The notes beneath the pieces are model-generated. The model was not told where the DNA came from, made no database searches, and worked only from the letters and a program-made list of their open reading frames with translations. Position numbers and translations under genes: made by a program. A stretch of DNA of 5,408 bases from Treponema sp. (GTDB taxonomy: Bacteria > Spirochaetota > Spirochaetia > Treponematales > Breznakiellaceae), in the NCBI GenBank assembly GCA_031259515.1, contig JAIRLK010000107.1, positions 1 through 5,408 on the forward strand, written 5' to 3'. This document shows, piece by piece, positions 1 through 5,408 of the stretch (positions within the stretch are counted from its first letter, which is position 1; each line of letters starts with the position of its first letter).

Positions 1-899
1 AAGATGATATATTGCCGGTTGCCGTCAATCGGTGGCACGGAATCAAACCGCGTTGAATCAAAGGTGTAGCCTACCCCCACTTGAAAGCTCATGCCGCCCA
101 GGGGCAGTAAGAGGGAGGCCTCGATTTTCAATGACTGGATAAACACGGCGCTTTCGAGGGTAATCCAATGAAGGTTCTTGTCAAAGTCAATTGATTGGTA
201 CCGTAGTTGGGCGACATCATAGAGCAACACCAGATTGACGTATTTGAAGAAGGTGCTGTCCAGCCGGGCGTAGAAGTAAGGGCTCCCCCAGGTATTCTGC
301 GTATAATTGGCGTGATGCGGCTCAAGCAACGGGACTATGCTCATTTCTTGCGCGGCGGTGAGGAAAAACAGGGGAACAATGCCTGCCGAAAGCGAGGTAT
401 TCAGCCAGTTGGTGTTGAAATCCACGCCCGCGTCAATGAGCGGGCCAATGATATGCATGGCAAAATCATTGTTGTAGGCATTGACCCGTTCGCGTCCAAG
501 CGCTTCGAGTTCCGGCATATTAAAGAAACCCTTTCCGGCGAGCTTGTCATACTTATAATAGACGCCCGCGCCCGCCCAGAGCCTGGCGCTGGAGCTTTTG
601 ACAAAGGAATACTCAAGGGGCAGAAAGAATGCCTCGAAAATATGTTCGTTCACCGCGTTAAGGGAATCCGCGACACCGGCGATTTCTTCGTTCTTTGAAC
701 TTAGGGTGTTACGGAAACGGAGTTCTCCCCCGAGCCGGTCCGCATAATCCAGTCCCACGCCGATGTCGGTGATGGAACCATCTTCCAGTATTTTAGGCGA
801 GAGGGAAAAGCTGAAGTTATCAATACTAAGCTGGGTGTTTTGGGTATAAGCGCAAAGGGGGCAAAGGCAGAGGAGCAACAACGCATATAGCTTTTTCAT
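1..899 (-). CDS. Exported, probably outer-membrane beta-barrel protein (C-terminus beyond window)
   Basis: The frame opens at ATG 899 and runs without a stop to the window edge, giving 299 codons of an incomplete protein. It begins with a classic export signal: MKK, then a hydrophobic core (LYALLLLCLCPLCA) and a polar YTQNTQ stretch. Signal peptidase I could cut after Ala17. The several cysteines also allow a relaxed spirochaetal lipobox, so a lipoprotein cannot be excluded. The mature part has repeated amphipathic, aromatic- and glycine-rich strands, for example ARLWAGAGVYYKYDKL, NLVLLYDVAQLRYQSI and GGMSFQVGVGYTFDS, as in outer-membrane barrels. I recognise no specific family. It has its own predicted promoter (1085-1057) and a good ribosome-binding site, so it is probably a separate transcription unit unrelated to the fermentation genes. 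Its presence implies a cell with an outer membrane. The reading frame is secure; the barrel assignment is an inference from strand pattern and signal peptide. Confidence 0.75.
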   Translation of the reverse strand, partial: MKKLYALLLLCLCPLCAYTQNTQLSIDNFSFSLSPKILEDGSITDIGVGLDYADRLGGELRFRNTLSSKNEEIAGVADSLNAVNEHIFEAFFLPLEYSFVKSSSARLWAGAGVYYKYDKLAGKGFFNMPELEALGRERVNAYNNDFAMHIIGPLIDAGVDFNTNWLNTSLSAGIVPLFFLTAAQEMSIVPLLEPHHANYTQNTWGSPYFYARLDSTFFKYVNLVLLYDVAQLRYQSIDFDKNLHWITLESAVFIQSLKIEASLLLPLGGMSFQVGVGYTFDSTRFDSVPPIDGNRQYII

Positions 900-1050
900 G
901 CGCCCTCCCCGTTTGATAAAGGGTTTTGCCTTTTTCCGCAAAATACCCGCAAAAGCGGTCGGTGGCTTGTCGCACCACAACATATCACGCCTGTTTGCAG
1001 GGACGGCGTGTTCATTGCCGACGCTTTTGTCCGGCGTTTTTCATAGTTCA
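900..1050 (-). other. Presumed leader of the exported protein gene
   Basis: This is the stretch between the predicted transcription start and the ATG. It contains the inverted repeat CACGCC...GGCGTG (986-991 with 1005-1010), with an inner CTG-TTTG-CAG stem (991-1000), and a second weaker stem GCCGAC/GT(C)CGGC (1017-1035). It ends in a strong ribosome-binding site, GGGGAGGG (910-903), whose GGAGG core is 4 nt from the ATG. I see no known riboswitch, leader peptide or RNA gene in it. Confidence 0.35.
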
Positions 1051-1307
1051 TGGCTTATTCTAGCAAGCTTATGAAACCATATCAATGCGTTTATCAAATT
1101 TTTAGTATACAATCTCGTACCCCACAGTGCGGGGAATGTGGACTTACGTCCGAAACGTCTGTGGATATGGATGCTCATGTTGAAGACCAGGGTCTTGTTC
1201 TTACAGCCGTCCGCAGCCAGGAATTTGCCGATGGTGGTAAAGCGTGGATGTACTTTGCCATAACTTGTGTTGCCTGCCACCTGTAAAACGGGACCTGTTA
1301 CCCAACT
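1041..1307 (-). other. Unassigned open stretch, possible gene fragment
   Basis: This 88-codon open frame follows, in the same phase, the stop of the preceding remnant; its possible starts (for example GTG at 1280) have no ribosome-binding site. I do not recognise the product. Between about 1240 and 1150 the minus-strand codons mostly end in G or C (for instance ACC ATC GGC, TTC CTG, GCG GAC GGC, AAG AAC AAG ACC CTG), as in the real genes nearby, which hints at decayed coding sequence. The last part overlaps the predicted promoter at 1085-1057, so the full frame is unlikely to be a functional gene. A near-palindrome, CCCCACAGTGCGGGG, sits at 1120-1134. No beta-subunit fumarase motif is visible in any frame. 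Confidence 0.25.
1057..1085 (-). promoter_or_regulatory. Predicted sigma70-type promoter for the exported protein gene
   Basis: On the minus strand a -35 box TTGATA (1085-1080; 5 of 6 matches to TTGACA) is separated by exactly 17 bp from a -10 box TAGAAT (1062-1057; 5 of 6 matches to TATAAT). Transcription would start near 1050 and leave a leader of about 150 nt before the ATG at 899. The site lies in the AT-richer part of the gap, and the only downstream gene in this direction is the exported protein. Confidence 0.5.
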
Positions 1308-1454
1308 TTACGAAGCAGAATTCGGAGTACCGCCAGGACTCATCCGTTCAAGCTGGTCCAGCGTATACCATTGTTTCAATAGCCCTATGGCTTCTTCCCA
1401 TCCGGTTTTTTACCCCTGGCCTCGCCGCGTTTCTCCCACTTGGCGATACTTCCA
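1308..1454 (-). pseudogene. Frameshifted remnant, probably tail of an Rpn-type nuclease/transposase
   Basis: Directly after the fumarase alpha stop, two overlapping frames join into one coding-like peptide. One frame gives SIAKWEKRGEARGKK up to a run of six A residues (1411-1406 on the minus strand). The frame offset by one base then gives TGWEEAIGLLKQWYTLDQ, followed by LERMSPGGTPNSAS and a TAA at 1310-1308. Losing one A from an ancestral run of seven would explain the break; ribosomal slippage on A6 is an alternative. The lysine/glutamate-rich stretch and the 'LLK-x-W/G-Y-T-x-x-Q-L-E-x-M' ending resemble the C-terminal tail of Rpn / PD-(D/E)XK putative transposases, which are common in treponemes. 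That is from memory and only moderately certain. No catalytic core is present. An ATG at 1455 overlaps the alpha stop (TAATG) but reads into a 36-residue frame with no likeness to a beta subunit. Confidence 0.4.
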
Positions 1455-2294
1455 TTATAAATCCTCTCCGGCATGGCGGGCCACATGGCAGTTGATATTC
1501 ACCGCGCAGGGGAGTCCCGCGATATGGGTTGGCATGGTTTCAACAGCCACCGAAAGGGCGGTAGTAGCGCCCCCAAAACCCTGGGGACCTATGCCCGTCG
1601 CGTTGATCTTCGCAAGCAATTTTTGCTCTAGGTCCCGGTAACAAGCCGCGCCGTTGCTTTTCCCGATAGGGCGGAGCAGGGCCTTTTTCGCCAGCAACGC
1701 CGCCTTGTCAAAGGTCCCGCCTATGCCGACTCCCACCACGATGGGGGGGCAGGGATTGGAGCCCGCAGCTTCCACCACGGAAACCACAAAGTCAATGATA
1801 CCCGCCTCGCCGTCTGAGGGGCGCAGCATCTTGATCCGGCTCATGTTTTCACTGCCGAATCCTTTGGGCGCGACAATGATTCCAAGGCGGTCGCCTTTCA
1901 CAAAATCAAGGTACACCATGGCGGGCGTGTTGTCGCCGGTGTTCACCCGGTTCAGGGGGTCGGCCACCACGGATTTCCGCAAGTACCCTTCCCGGTAGCC
2001 CTGGCGCACCCCCTCGTCAATCGCGGCGTAGAGGTCGCCTTCAATATGGACCTCCGCGCCGATTTCCAGAAACACACAGGCCATCCCCGTATCCTGGCAG
2101 ATAGGAACCTGCCGGGAAGAAGCCAGCTCAAAGTTGCCGATTATCTTGTCCAGGGTATCCGCCGCCAAAGGCCAAGGCTCCCCATCCCGGCAGGAACGCA
2201 GACGCTCCCGCACATCCTCCGGCAGTTCCCGGTTTGCCGTGATGCAAAGCCGCTTTACCGTTTCGGTAATACGCGAGGCTTCAATGATCCGCAT
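1455..2294 (-). CDS. Class I fumarase / mesaconase alpha subunit (4Fe-4S hydro-lyase)
   Basis: This 279-residue protein is the stand-alone alpha subunit of the two-subunit class I (iron-sulfur) fumarase/tartrate dehydratase/mesaconase family. The three expected cluster cysteines are visible: Cys66 in PICQDTG, Cys182 in GSNPCPP and Cys269 in NINCH. Other family blocks are GDNTPAMVY (120-128), PKGFGSENMS (143-152), GVGIGGTFDKAA (188-199) and GIGPQGFGG (234-242). The length is typical for a separate alpha subunit, so it is not truncated. The alpha subunit needs a beta subunit for activity. The usual place for beta is directly downstream, but no beta sequence follows here. The ATG at 2294 has GAGAGGA 8 nt upstream. 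Beside methylaspartate ammonia-lyase, the likely reaction is mesaconate hydration to (S)-citramalate, though fumarate hydration cannot be excluded because class I enzymes often accept both. A fused single-chain fumarase is ruled out by the stop at 1455. Confidence 0.93.
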   Translation of the reverse strand: MRIIEASRITETVKRLCITANRELPEDVRERLRSCRDGEPWPLAADTLDKIIGNFELASSRQVPICQDTGMACVFLEIGAEVHIEGDLYAAIDEGVRQGYREGYLRKSVVADPLNRVNTGDNTPAMVYLDFVKGDRLGIIVAPKGFGSENMSRIKMLRPSDGEAGIIDFVVSVVEAAGSNPCPPIVVGVGIGGTFDKAALLAKKALLRPIGKSNGAACYRDLEQKLLAKINATGIGPQGFGGATTALSVAVETMPTHIAGLPCAVNINCHVARHAGEDL

Positions 2295-2449
2295 AATTCT
2301 ATTCCTCTCTCAGTTAATGAAGGAGGGGGAAGTCGCGGACTTGCTCCGCACGTCCGACCCCCGCGCTCCAGCCTTCGGGCTTCCGAACTCCGGTTTCGAT
2401 GTTCCGAACTTCCCAATCCATGCTTTGAACACCCTAAGGGTTTTAAGAA
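2295..2449 (-). promoter_or_regulatory. Structured 155-nt intergenic spacer before the fumarase-type gene
   Basis: This is the only sizeable gap inside the catabolic cluster. It holds a perfect short palindrome, ACCCTAAGGGT (2431-2441). A 9-bp direct repeat, TTCCGAACT, occurs at 2381-2389 and 2402-2410, exactly 21 bp (two helical turns) apart. A hairpin AGCC-TTCG-GGCT lies at 2370-2381. Two mutually exclusive stems share sequence: GCGGA/TCCGC (2335-2339 with 2345-2349) and CGGAC/GTCCG (2336-2340 with 2352-2356). I see no convincing sigma70 promoter and no hairpin plus T-tract in the transcribed direction. It could be an attenuator-like leader, an operator region or a copy of a dispersed GC-rich repeat. 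The ribosome-binding site of the downstream gene, GAGAGGA (2303-2309), ends 8 nt before its ATG. Confidence 0.4.
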
Positions 2450-3388
2450 CTACCCGATTTTGTTTAGATCGTTGATCCGTTGAGTACCCATTTCGCCTAC
2501 CACCCCCACCAGGAGGCTGCGGCCGCTGATGGGATCGGTGATGAACTCCTTGTTCAGGGAGAAATTCTTAATTTCTCCGGCATCACGTACATGCATCCGG
2601 GGACCGTGGCAGCCCCAGGATTCCTCCCCGATGCGGATATGCATATCGTCCTGAAAAGAGATAGGGATGCCTGCGGCGATAAGCTCCTTCACTTCCCGCT
2701 CAACCTGTTCAAGGCTTATGGACAGGTTGGGTTTTGCGGTAAAACTGAGGATAAAACCATGGCGCACATCCGAGTGGAGGCATCTTTCGGCCATGCCGTG
2801 TTTACGCAGGACATATTCGCAGAGATCCTCGGCGCTATGGATCTGCCTCCGTATGGGCTGGGACTTGAACACGATGTCCACAATGTCCGCAGGCTCAGGG
2901 CCGAACAGGGTGGGCCGGGTTATTATCACCTCCTCGCCTATGCCGATAAGGAGATCGGCGTTGCCGCCCAGGAAGGGGTAGACCTGGTCGAAATGTTCCA
3001 CCACCACCCGTTTACCCAGGGTAACCGCATCCTTGATGGCGGAGGCCAGCGCGTGCATCTGGGTAAAGGCCGCCTCAAAGTGGATGTCCACATGGTAGGT
3101 ATGGGCGGTATAAAAACCCGTGTCGTTTTCGCTTACCTCAAGCAAGGGCAGGGGCCTGATGTTCACCCCGTCATCGTCGTTTACCAGTTCAAGCCCCGGA
3201 AACATGCCCTTAATCATCATGCTCTTGCCGGAACCCGCCAGACCTACCAGCCCGATGAGTTTGTCAAAGGGACTGAGGTACTGCTGGGCGATCTGGCTTC
3301 CCAGCTCCGCCATGCGTTCAAAGCCCCGGGGAGCGAAAAACAGGGTGTAGAGGTGGCTCTTCTGCATCTGATCGGAATGATACGCCAT
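2450..3388 (-). CDS. P-loop NTPase fused to an AlaRS second-additional-domain-like region
   Basis: This 312-residue protein has two parts. The N-terminal half carries a Walker A motif, GLAGSGKS (residues 49-56), after a hydrophobic strand (KLIGLVG). A possible second strand ending in acidic residues is KRVVVEHFD (126-134). This looks like a small P-loop kinase/ATPase fold. The C-terminal part resembles the second additional domain of alanyl-tRNA synthetases and AlaX editing proteins: a histidine pair (His205, His210) precedes GFILSF, and CHGPRMHVRDAGEI (260-273) aligns with the AlaRS motif CGGTHVxxTGEI. The zinc-ligand spacing is altered (C-x5-H instead of C-x3-H; H-x4-H instead of H-x3-H), so editing activity or zinc binding is uncertain. 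I recall proteins of this kind being annotated only as 'alanine-tRNA synthetase second additional domain-containing'. The ATG at 3388 has AGGAGG at 3402-3397, 8 nt upstream, and lies 12 nt after the DUF4387 stop. The operon context suggests a role in methylaspartate fermentation, but the role itself is unknown. Confidence 0.82.
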   Translation of the reverse strand: MAYHSDQMQKSHLYTLFFAPRGFERMAELGSQIAQQYLSPFDKLIGLVGLAGSGKSMMIKGMFPGLELVNDDDGVNIRPLPLLEVSENDTGFYTAHTYHVDIHFEAAFTQMHALASAIKDAVTLGKRVVVEHFDQVYPFLGGNADLLIGIGEEVIITRPTLFGPEPADIVDIVFKSQPIRRQIHSAEDLCEYVLRKHGMAERCLHSDVRHGFILSFTAKPNLSISLEQVEREVKELIAAGIPISFQDDMHIRIGEESWGCHGPRMHVRDAGEIKNFSLNKEFITDPISGRSLLVGVVGEMGTQRINDLNKIG

Positions 3389-3400
3389 GTTATCCGCCTC

Positions 3401-3718
3401 CTATAAATCGAATTCCACATCCAGAAAGGGCGCATGCTGCTGGGCGCCATACACATCAGTCTCGCCGATATCGCCTGAACAGAGGGGCCGCTTTATGGTT
3501 ACCTTGATGGCTTTGGCGGGATCAAAGTTGATGATGTTGATGATGTCCGCCGCCGTGATTTTGTACAGCCTGCATACCAGGTCTTCGTTAATCACCCCCG
3601 CGGCGCAGACTTTTTGATACCAGTCAAAGGTCGAAAACATCAGATCGATGGTAAGCTCGTAGGGACCGGAATTTTTGCTCCGGATTATTTCAGTTATATC
3701 CACCAGTTTCGTTTTCAT
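3401..3718 (-). CDS. DUF4387-family small protein
   Basis: This 105-residue protein has the two blocks I associate with DUF4387: RSKNSGPYELTIDLMF (residues 13-28) and a C-terminal GETDVYGAQQHAPFL (85-99), joined by an IKVTIKRP segment (71-78). The length is normal for a stand-alone family member. It has no signal peptide or membrane helix and is presumably cytosolic. The function is unknown. DUF4387 proteins are typically encoded beside AtuA-family proteins, and some AtuA homologues carry a comparable small domain at their C-terminus, so this is likely the small subunit or partner of the upstream protein. It starts 16 nt after that gene, and its TAG stop is embedded in the TAGGAGG that serves as ribosome-binding site for the next gene, so coupled translation is likely. 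A much longer reading of this frame, back to 3892, overlaps the AtuA-family gene and is not credible. Confidence 0.88.
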   Translation of the reverse strand: MKTKLVDITEIIRSKNSGPYELTIDLMFSTFDWYQKVCAAGVINEDLVCRLYKITAADIINIINFDPAKAIKVTIKRPLCSGDIGETDVYGAQQHAPFLDVEFDL

Positions 3719-3725
3719 CGCTAAT

Positions 3726-3731
3726 CCCTCC
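3726..3731 (-). promoter_or_regulatory. Ribosome-binding site deciding the DUF4387 start
   Basis: GGAGGG lies 7 nt upstream of the ATG at 3718. An in-frame ATG five codons upstream (3733-3731) overlaps this motif and has no good site of its own, so the downstream ATG is the better start. Confidence 0.7.
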
Positions 3732-3734
3732 ATA

Positions 3735-5117
3735 TTATACCTGAATTGTTTCCCGGCGGAAAAGACTTGCCGGGTCTTCCACCGCCAAAAGGTGATAGAC
3801 GCTGAACACATAGACCTCCCCGGCGTGGAAATCGCTGGGCGAGTAGGGAAAAGCCAGGTTCCCCGCAGTAGAACGGCGGCCCTCGTAACCATAGTGGAGC
3901 ATGGTGGACCGGGCGAAAGAACAGATGGTATCCGCCTGTTCCTGGCTGGGGGCTACCGCCTCAATGATGATCCCCAGTTCATGGACTCCCCCGGTACCGG
4001 CCTTAGGCTCCAGATTCGCCATGACGCCGTCCCTGCCGTAGATGTTAAACCGCAGATGGTAGTTTTCCAGCTTACCACGGAAATTATCCGCCACCCGTTC
4101 TTTCACGCCCGTGATGATGGCGTCGATCTTGGAAATCATGATCGGGTCCCGGCAGCCGGCGATAGACACCGTGCGGAAACCCACCGGCTTGGCGCCTTCC
4201 AGCTTGACCGTGTTGGTCTTTCCGCCGCCAGCGACGCCGGGTATGAATTTGGTACCCCGTACCCGGACTATGTTTTCGGTTTCCTGCTCAAAGCGGCAGT
4301 CGTGAAGATCCAGGTACCCGCCGGGGCCGGGCAGGATGTAGGGGTTGGTCTTCTCGTAGAGGGTATGGGCCGCCACCGAAAGGGTGGTGCACTTACGGAC
4401 CGGGTTCAGGGGTTCCACCCGGAAATAATCTTCCCCTATATAACCGAACATACAGTCCGAGCCGCTGCCGGGGGAGGCGCAAATGGAGGCGCATTCCAGG
4501 ATCTTTCCCAAATGGAGGGAGAGGGCCCGGTCATAGCTCTGTTTGATGGGCAGGGCGGCAAAGCAGACCGGGTCGTAGGTTCTGCCCGCGAGGATCACGT
4601 CAACTCCCTCGTCCAGGGCCGCCAGGAAGGGCTCCAGCCCCATCTGGGCTACGATGTGGGCGCTGGCGCCGATTTCACTTTCGGTGAGGGCCGGGGCGGG
4701 CTCCAGAGGGCTTATTTTGCCCTGATTAAAGGCGTCCATGATATATGATTTTTCGAGTTCCGCGTGAATAACCGCCATCCTGAAATGCAGTTTGTTTTCC
4801 CGGGCGATTTCCTCGATGATTTCCCGGCACCATGCGAGGTGCGGCTCCGCCCCGGAACCACCGGCGGTGCCGATTACCACGGGTATCTTGTTGGGAATAC
4901 CCGCTTTGAGCATCAGTTCCAGATCCCGTTTGACTGCGCCCCGGTTGGTAAAGGAGACCCCTGCCCCCAGATAATAGGGGCCGGGGTCCGTGGAACCCGC
5001 GTCCACTGCGATAAGGTGGGGTTTGCGGGCCATTCCCGCTTCGAAAGAAGCCACCGGAAAGCCATAGCCCAAAATAGCAGTGGCGGAAAGAATACGGAAT
5101 TCTTCTCTGGTTGCCAT
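3735..5117 (-). CDS. AtuA-family (DUF1446) protein of the methylaspartate operon
   Basis: This 460-residue protein belongs to the AtuA / DUF1446 family, named after a gene of the Pseudomonas acyclic-terpene (citronellol/geraniol) catabolic cluster; its reaction is not established. Visible family features are the N-terminal block with DAGSTDPGPYYLG (residues 39-51), the glycine-rich GTAGGSGAEPH (83-93), AGRTYDP (177-183), and a conserved Cys/Gly/Ser stretch ECASICASPGSGSDCMFG (208-225). There is no signal peptide or membrane segment, so it is cytosolic. I chose the ATG at 5117 because AAGGAG lies 5 nt upstream and the preceding stop is 2 nt away. It is followed after 16 nt by a DUF4387 gene; these two families often occur as a pair, so they may form a complex. 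Lying between an ammonia-lyase that makes mesaconate and a mesaconase-type alpha subunit, it probably acts on a C5 acid or related CoA intermediate. That role is inference only. The terpene-utilisation name should not be taken literally here. Confidence 0.88.
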   Translation of the reverse strand: MATREEFRILSATAILGYGFPVASFEAGMARKPHLIAVDAGSTDPGPYYLGAGVSFTNRGAVKRDLELMLKAGIPNKIPVVIGTAGGSGAEPHLAWCREIIEEIARENKLHFRMAVIHAELEKSYIMDAFNQGKISPLEPAPALTESEIGASAHIVAQMGLEPFLAALDEGVDVILAGRTYDPVCFAALPIKQSYDRALSLHLGKILECASICASPGSGSDCMFGYIGEDYFRVEPLNPVRKCTTLSVAAHTLYEKTNPYILPGPGGYLDLHDCRFEQETENIVRVRGTKFIPGVAGGGKTNTVKLEGAKPVGFRTVSIAGCRDPIMISKIDAIITGVKERVADNFRGKLENYHLRFNIYGRDGVMANLEPKAGTGGVHELGIIIEAVAPSQEQADTICSFARSTMLHYGYEGRRSTAGNLAFPYSPSDFHAGEVYVFSVYHLLAVEDPASLFRRETIQV

Positions 5118-5119
5118 AA

Positions 5120-5408
5120 TCACTCCTTCACGAGCGCGATAATGCGCTGCATTTCGTTGTAGACAATCATATATCCCTCATCCACGCCCATACCGGGCTT
5201 GGCGAGGATCTGGTCCGGCCTTGAGGCCATTGCCAGGTGTACGCAAATTTGAGCGGAACGGTCGGTCTCGTTGCAGGTGCCTCCCTGGTATGCGCCTATG
5301 CCCCGTTGTTTGCAGTAGAGTACCGCTTCCACAATGTCGCCTATTCCCCCAAGGTCCGGGGTTTTGATCTGCACCATGTGGCCCGCCCTGTGGTCCGCGA
5401 AATATTTG
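5120..5408 (-). CDS. mal: Methylaspartate ammonia-lyase, C-terminal part (5' end beyond window)
   Basis: This is the last 95 residues of a methylaspartate ammonia-lyase (EC 4.3.1.2), an enolase-superfamily TIM-barrel enzyme that deaminates (2S,3S)-3-methylaspartate to mesaconate in glutamate fermentation. The reading frame is open to the window edge, so the start lies outside; a full enzyme is about 410 residues. The segment has the family motifs VQIKTPDLGG, YQGGTCNET and KPGMGVDEG. The Gln and Lys of VQIK and the Thr-Cys of GGTCNE match the Clostridium tetanomorphum active-site residues Gln329, Lys331, Thr360 and Cys361 as I remember them, and the 30-residue Lys-to-Cys spacing is the same. 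The catalytic base lysine is therefore present. The TGA stop is followed two bases later by the next gene, and the final AAG GAG codons double as that gene's ribosome-binding site, so the two are translationally coupled. Family assignment is very secure. Confidence 0.95.
   Translation of the reverse strand, partial: KYFADHRAGHMVQIKTPDLGGIGDIVEAVLYCKQRGIGAYQGGTCNETDRSAQICVHLAMASRPDQILAKPGMGVDEGYMIVYNEMQRIIALVKE
5123..5128 (-). promoter_or_regulatory. Ribosome-binding site deciding the AtuA-family start
   Basis: AAGGAG forms the last two sense codons of the ammonia-lyase gene and lies 5 nt (TGATT) upstream of the ATG at 5117. An in-frame GTG at 5123 directly abuts this motif and so cannot use it. 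This favours the ATG at 5117 as the true start. Confidence 0.75.

Noticed and set aside
207..698. Plus-strand open frame of 163 codons
   Set aside because: It is antisense to the exported protein, whose continuous frame with signal peptide and ribosome-binding site is far more convincing.
918..935. AAAGG-GTTTTG-CCTTTTT hairpin with T-run on the plus strand
   Set aside because: The stem is only 5 bp and AT-rich, it is oriented for plus-strand transcription with no plus-strand gene, and it lies just upstream of a start codon on the other strand.
1017..1041. GC-rich stem followed by GTTTTT, resembling a terminator
   Set aside because: The T-run follows the stem only on the plus strand, where there is no gene to terminate, and the stem needs a bulge. 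It is better treated as part of the minus-strand leader.
1455..2294. Tartrate dehydratase alpha subunit as the identity of the hydro-lyase
   Set aside because: It is the same superfamily and cannot be strictly excluded by motif reading, but the adjoining methylaspartate ammonia-lyase operon makes mesaconate (or fumarate) the likelier substrate.
2480..3406. Long plus-strand open frame of 308 codons
   Set aside because: It lies exactly antisense to the P-loop/SAD gene, whose motifs and ribosome-binding site are clear. The GC-rich codon pattern of the real gene explains the openness of the opposite strand.
3719..3892. N-terminal extension of the DUF4387 gene by an in-frame upstream start
   Set aside because: It would overlap the AtuA-family gene by more than 150 nt, its residues do not match DUF4387, and the ATG at 3718 has a well-spaced GGAGGG.
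3675..4748. Long plus-strand open frame of 357 codons
   Set aside because: It is antisense to the AtuA-family and DUF4387 genes, shows no recognisable motif and spans the junction of two well-supported genes.

Overview
The window appears to come from an anaerobic, fermenting diderm bacterium, most plausibly a spirochaete of the Treponema / Breznakiellaceae type. This is inferred from a GC-rich methylaspartate-pathway gene set next to an exported beta-barrel-like protein, and from a short remnant that reads like the tail of an Rpn-type nuclease/transposase. No taxonomic marker gene is present, so the assignment is tentative. All convincing genes lie on the minus strand and are read from high to low coordinates.

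Positions 5408 to 2450 hold a tight operon segment: the C-terminal end of methylaspartate ammonia-lyase (cut by the window edge), an AtuA-family (DUF1446) protein, a DUF4387 protein, and a P-loop NTPase fused to an alanyl-tRNA-synthetase 'second additional domain' (SAD)-like region. The intergenic gaps are 2, 16 and 12 nt and each internal start has a good Shine-Dalgarno sequence. After a 155-nt spacer with several small inverted repeats and a direct repeat comes a class I (4Fe-4S) fumarase/mesaconase alpha subunit at 2294-1455.

Methylaspartate ammonia-lyase makes mesaconate from 3-methylaspartate, and class I fumarase-type enzymes can hydrate mesaconate to citramalate. The segment therefore fits the central steps of glutamate fermentation through 3-methylaspartate. 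The three genes between the two recognised enzymes have no established biochemical role here and are the most interesting part of the window.

The fumarase/mesaconase beta subunit, normally directly downstream of alpha, is absent. The alpha stop codon runs straight into a frameshifted remnant (about 1454-1308) and an unassigned open stretch (1307-1041). A good sigma70-like promoter (1085-1057) then leads through a structured leader of about 150 nt into an exported, probably outer-membrane beta-barrel protein at 899-1. That gene runs off the left edge without a stop. I see no tRNA, rRNA, CRISPR array or intact insertion sequence.
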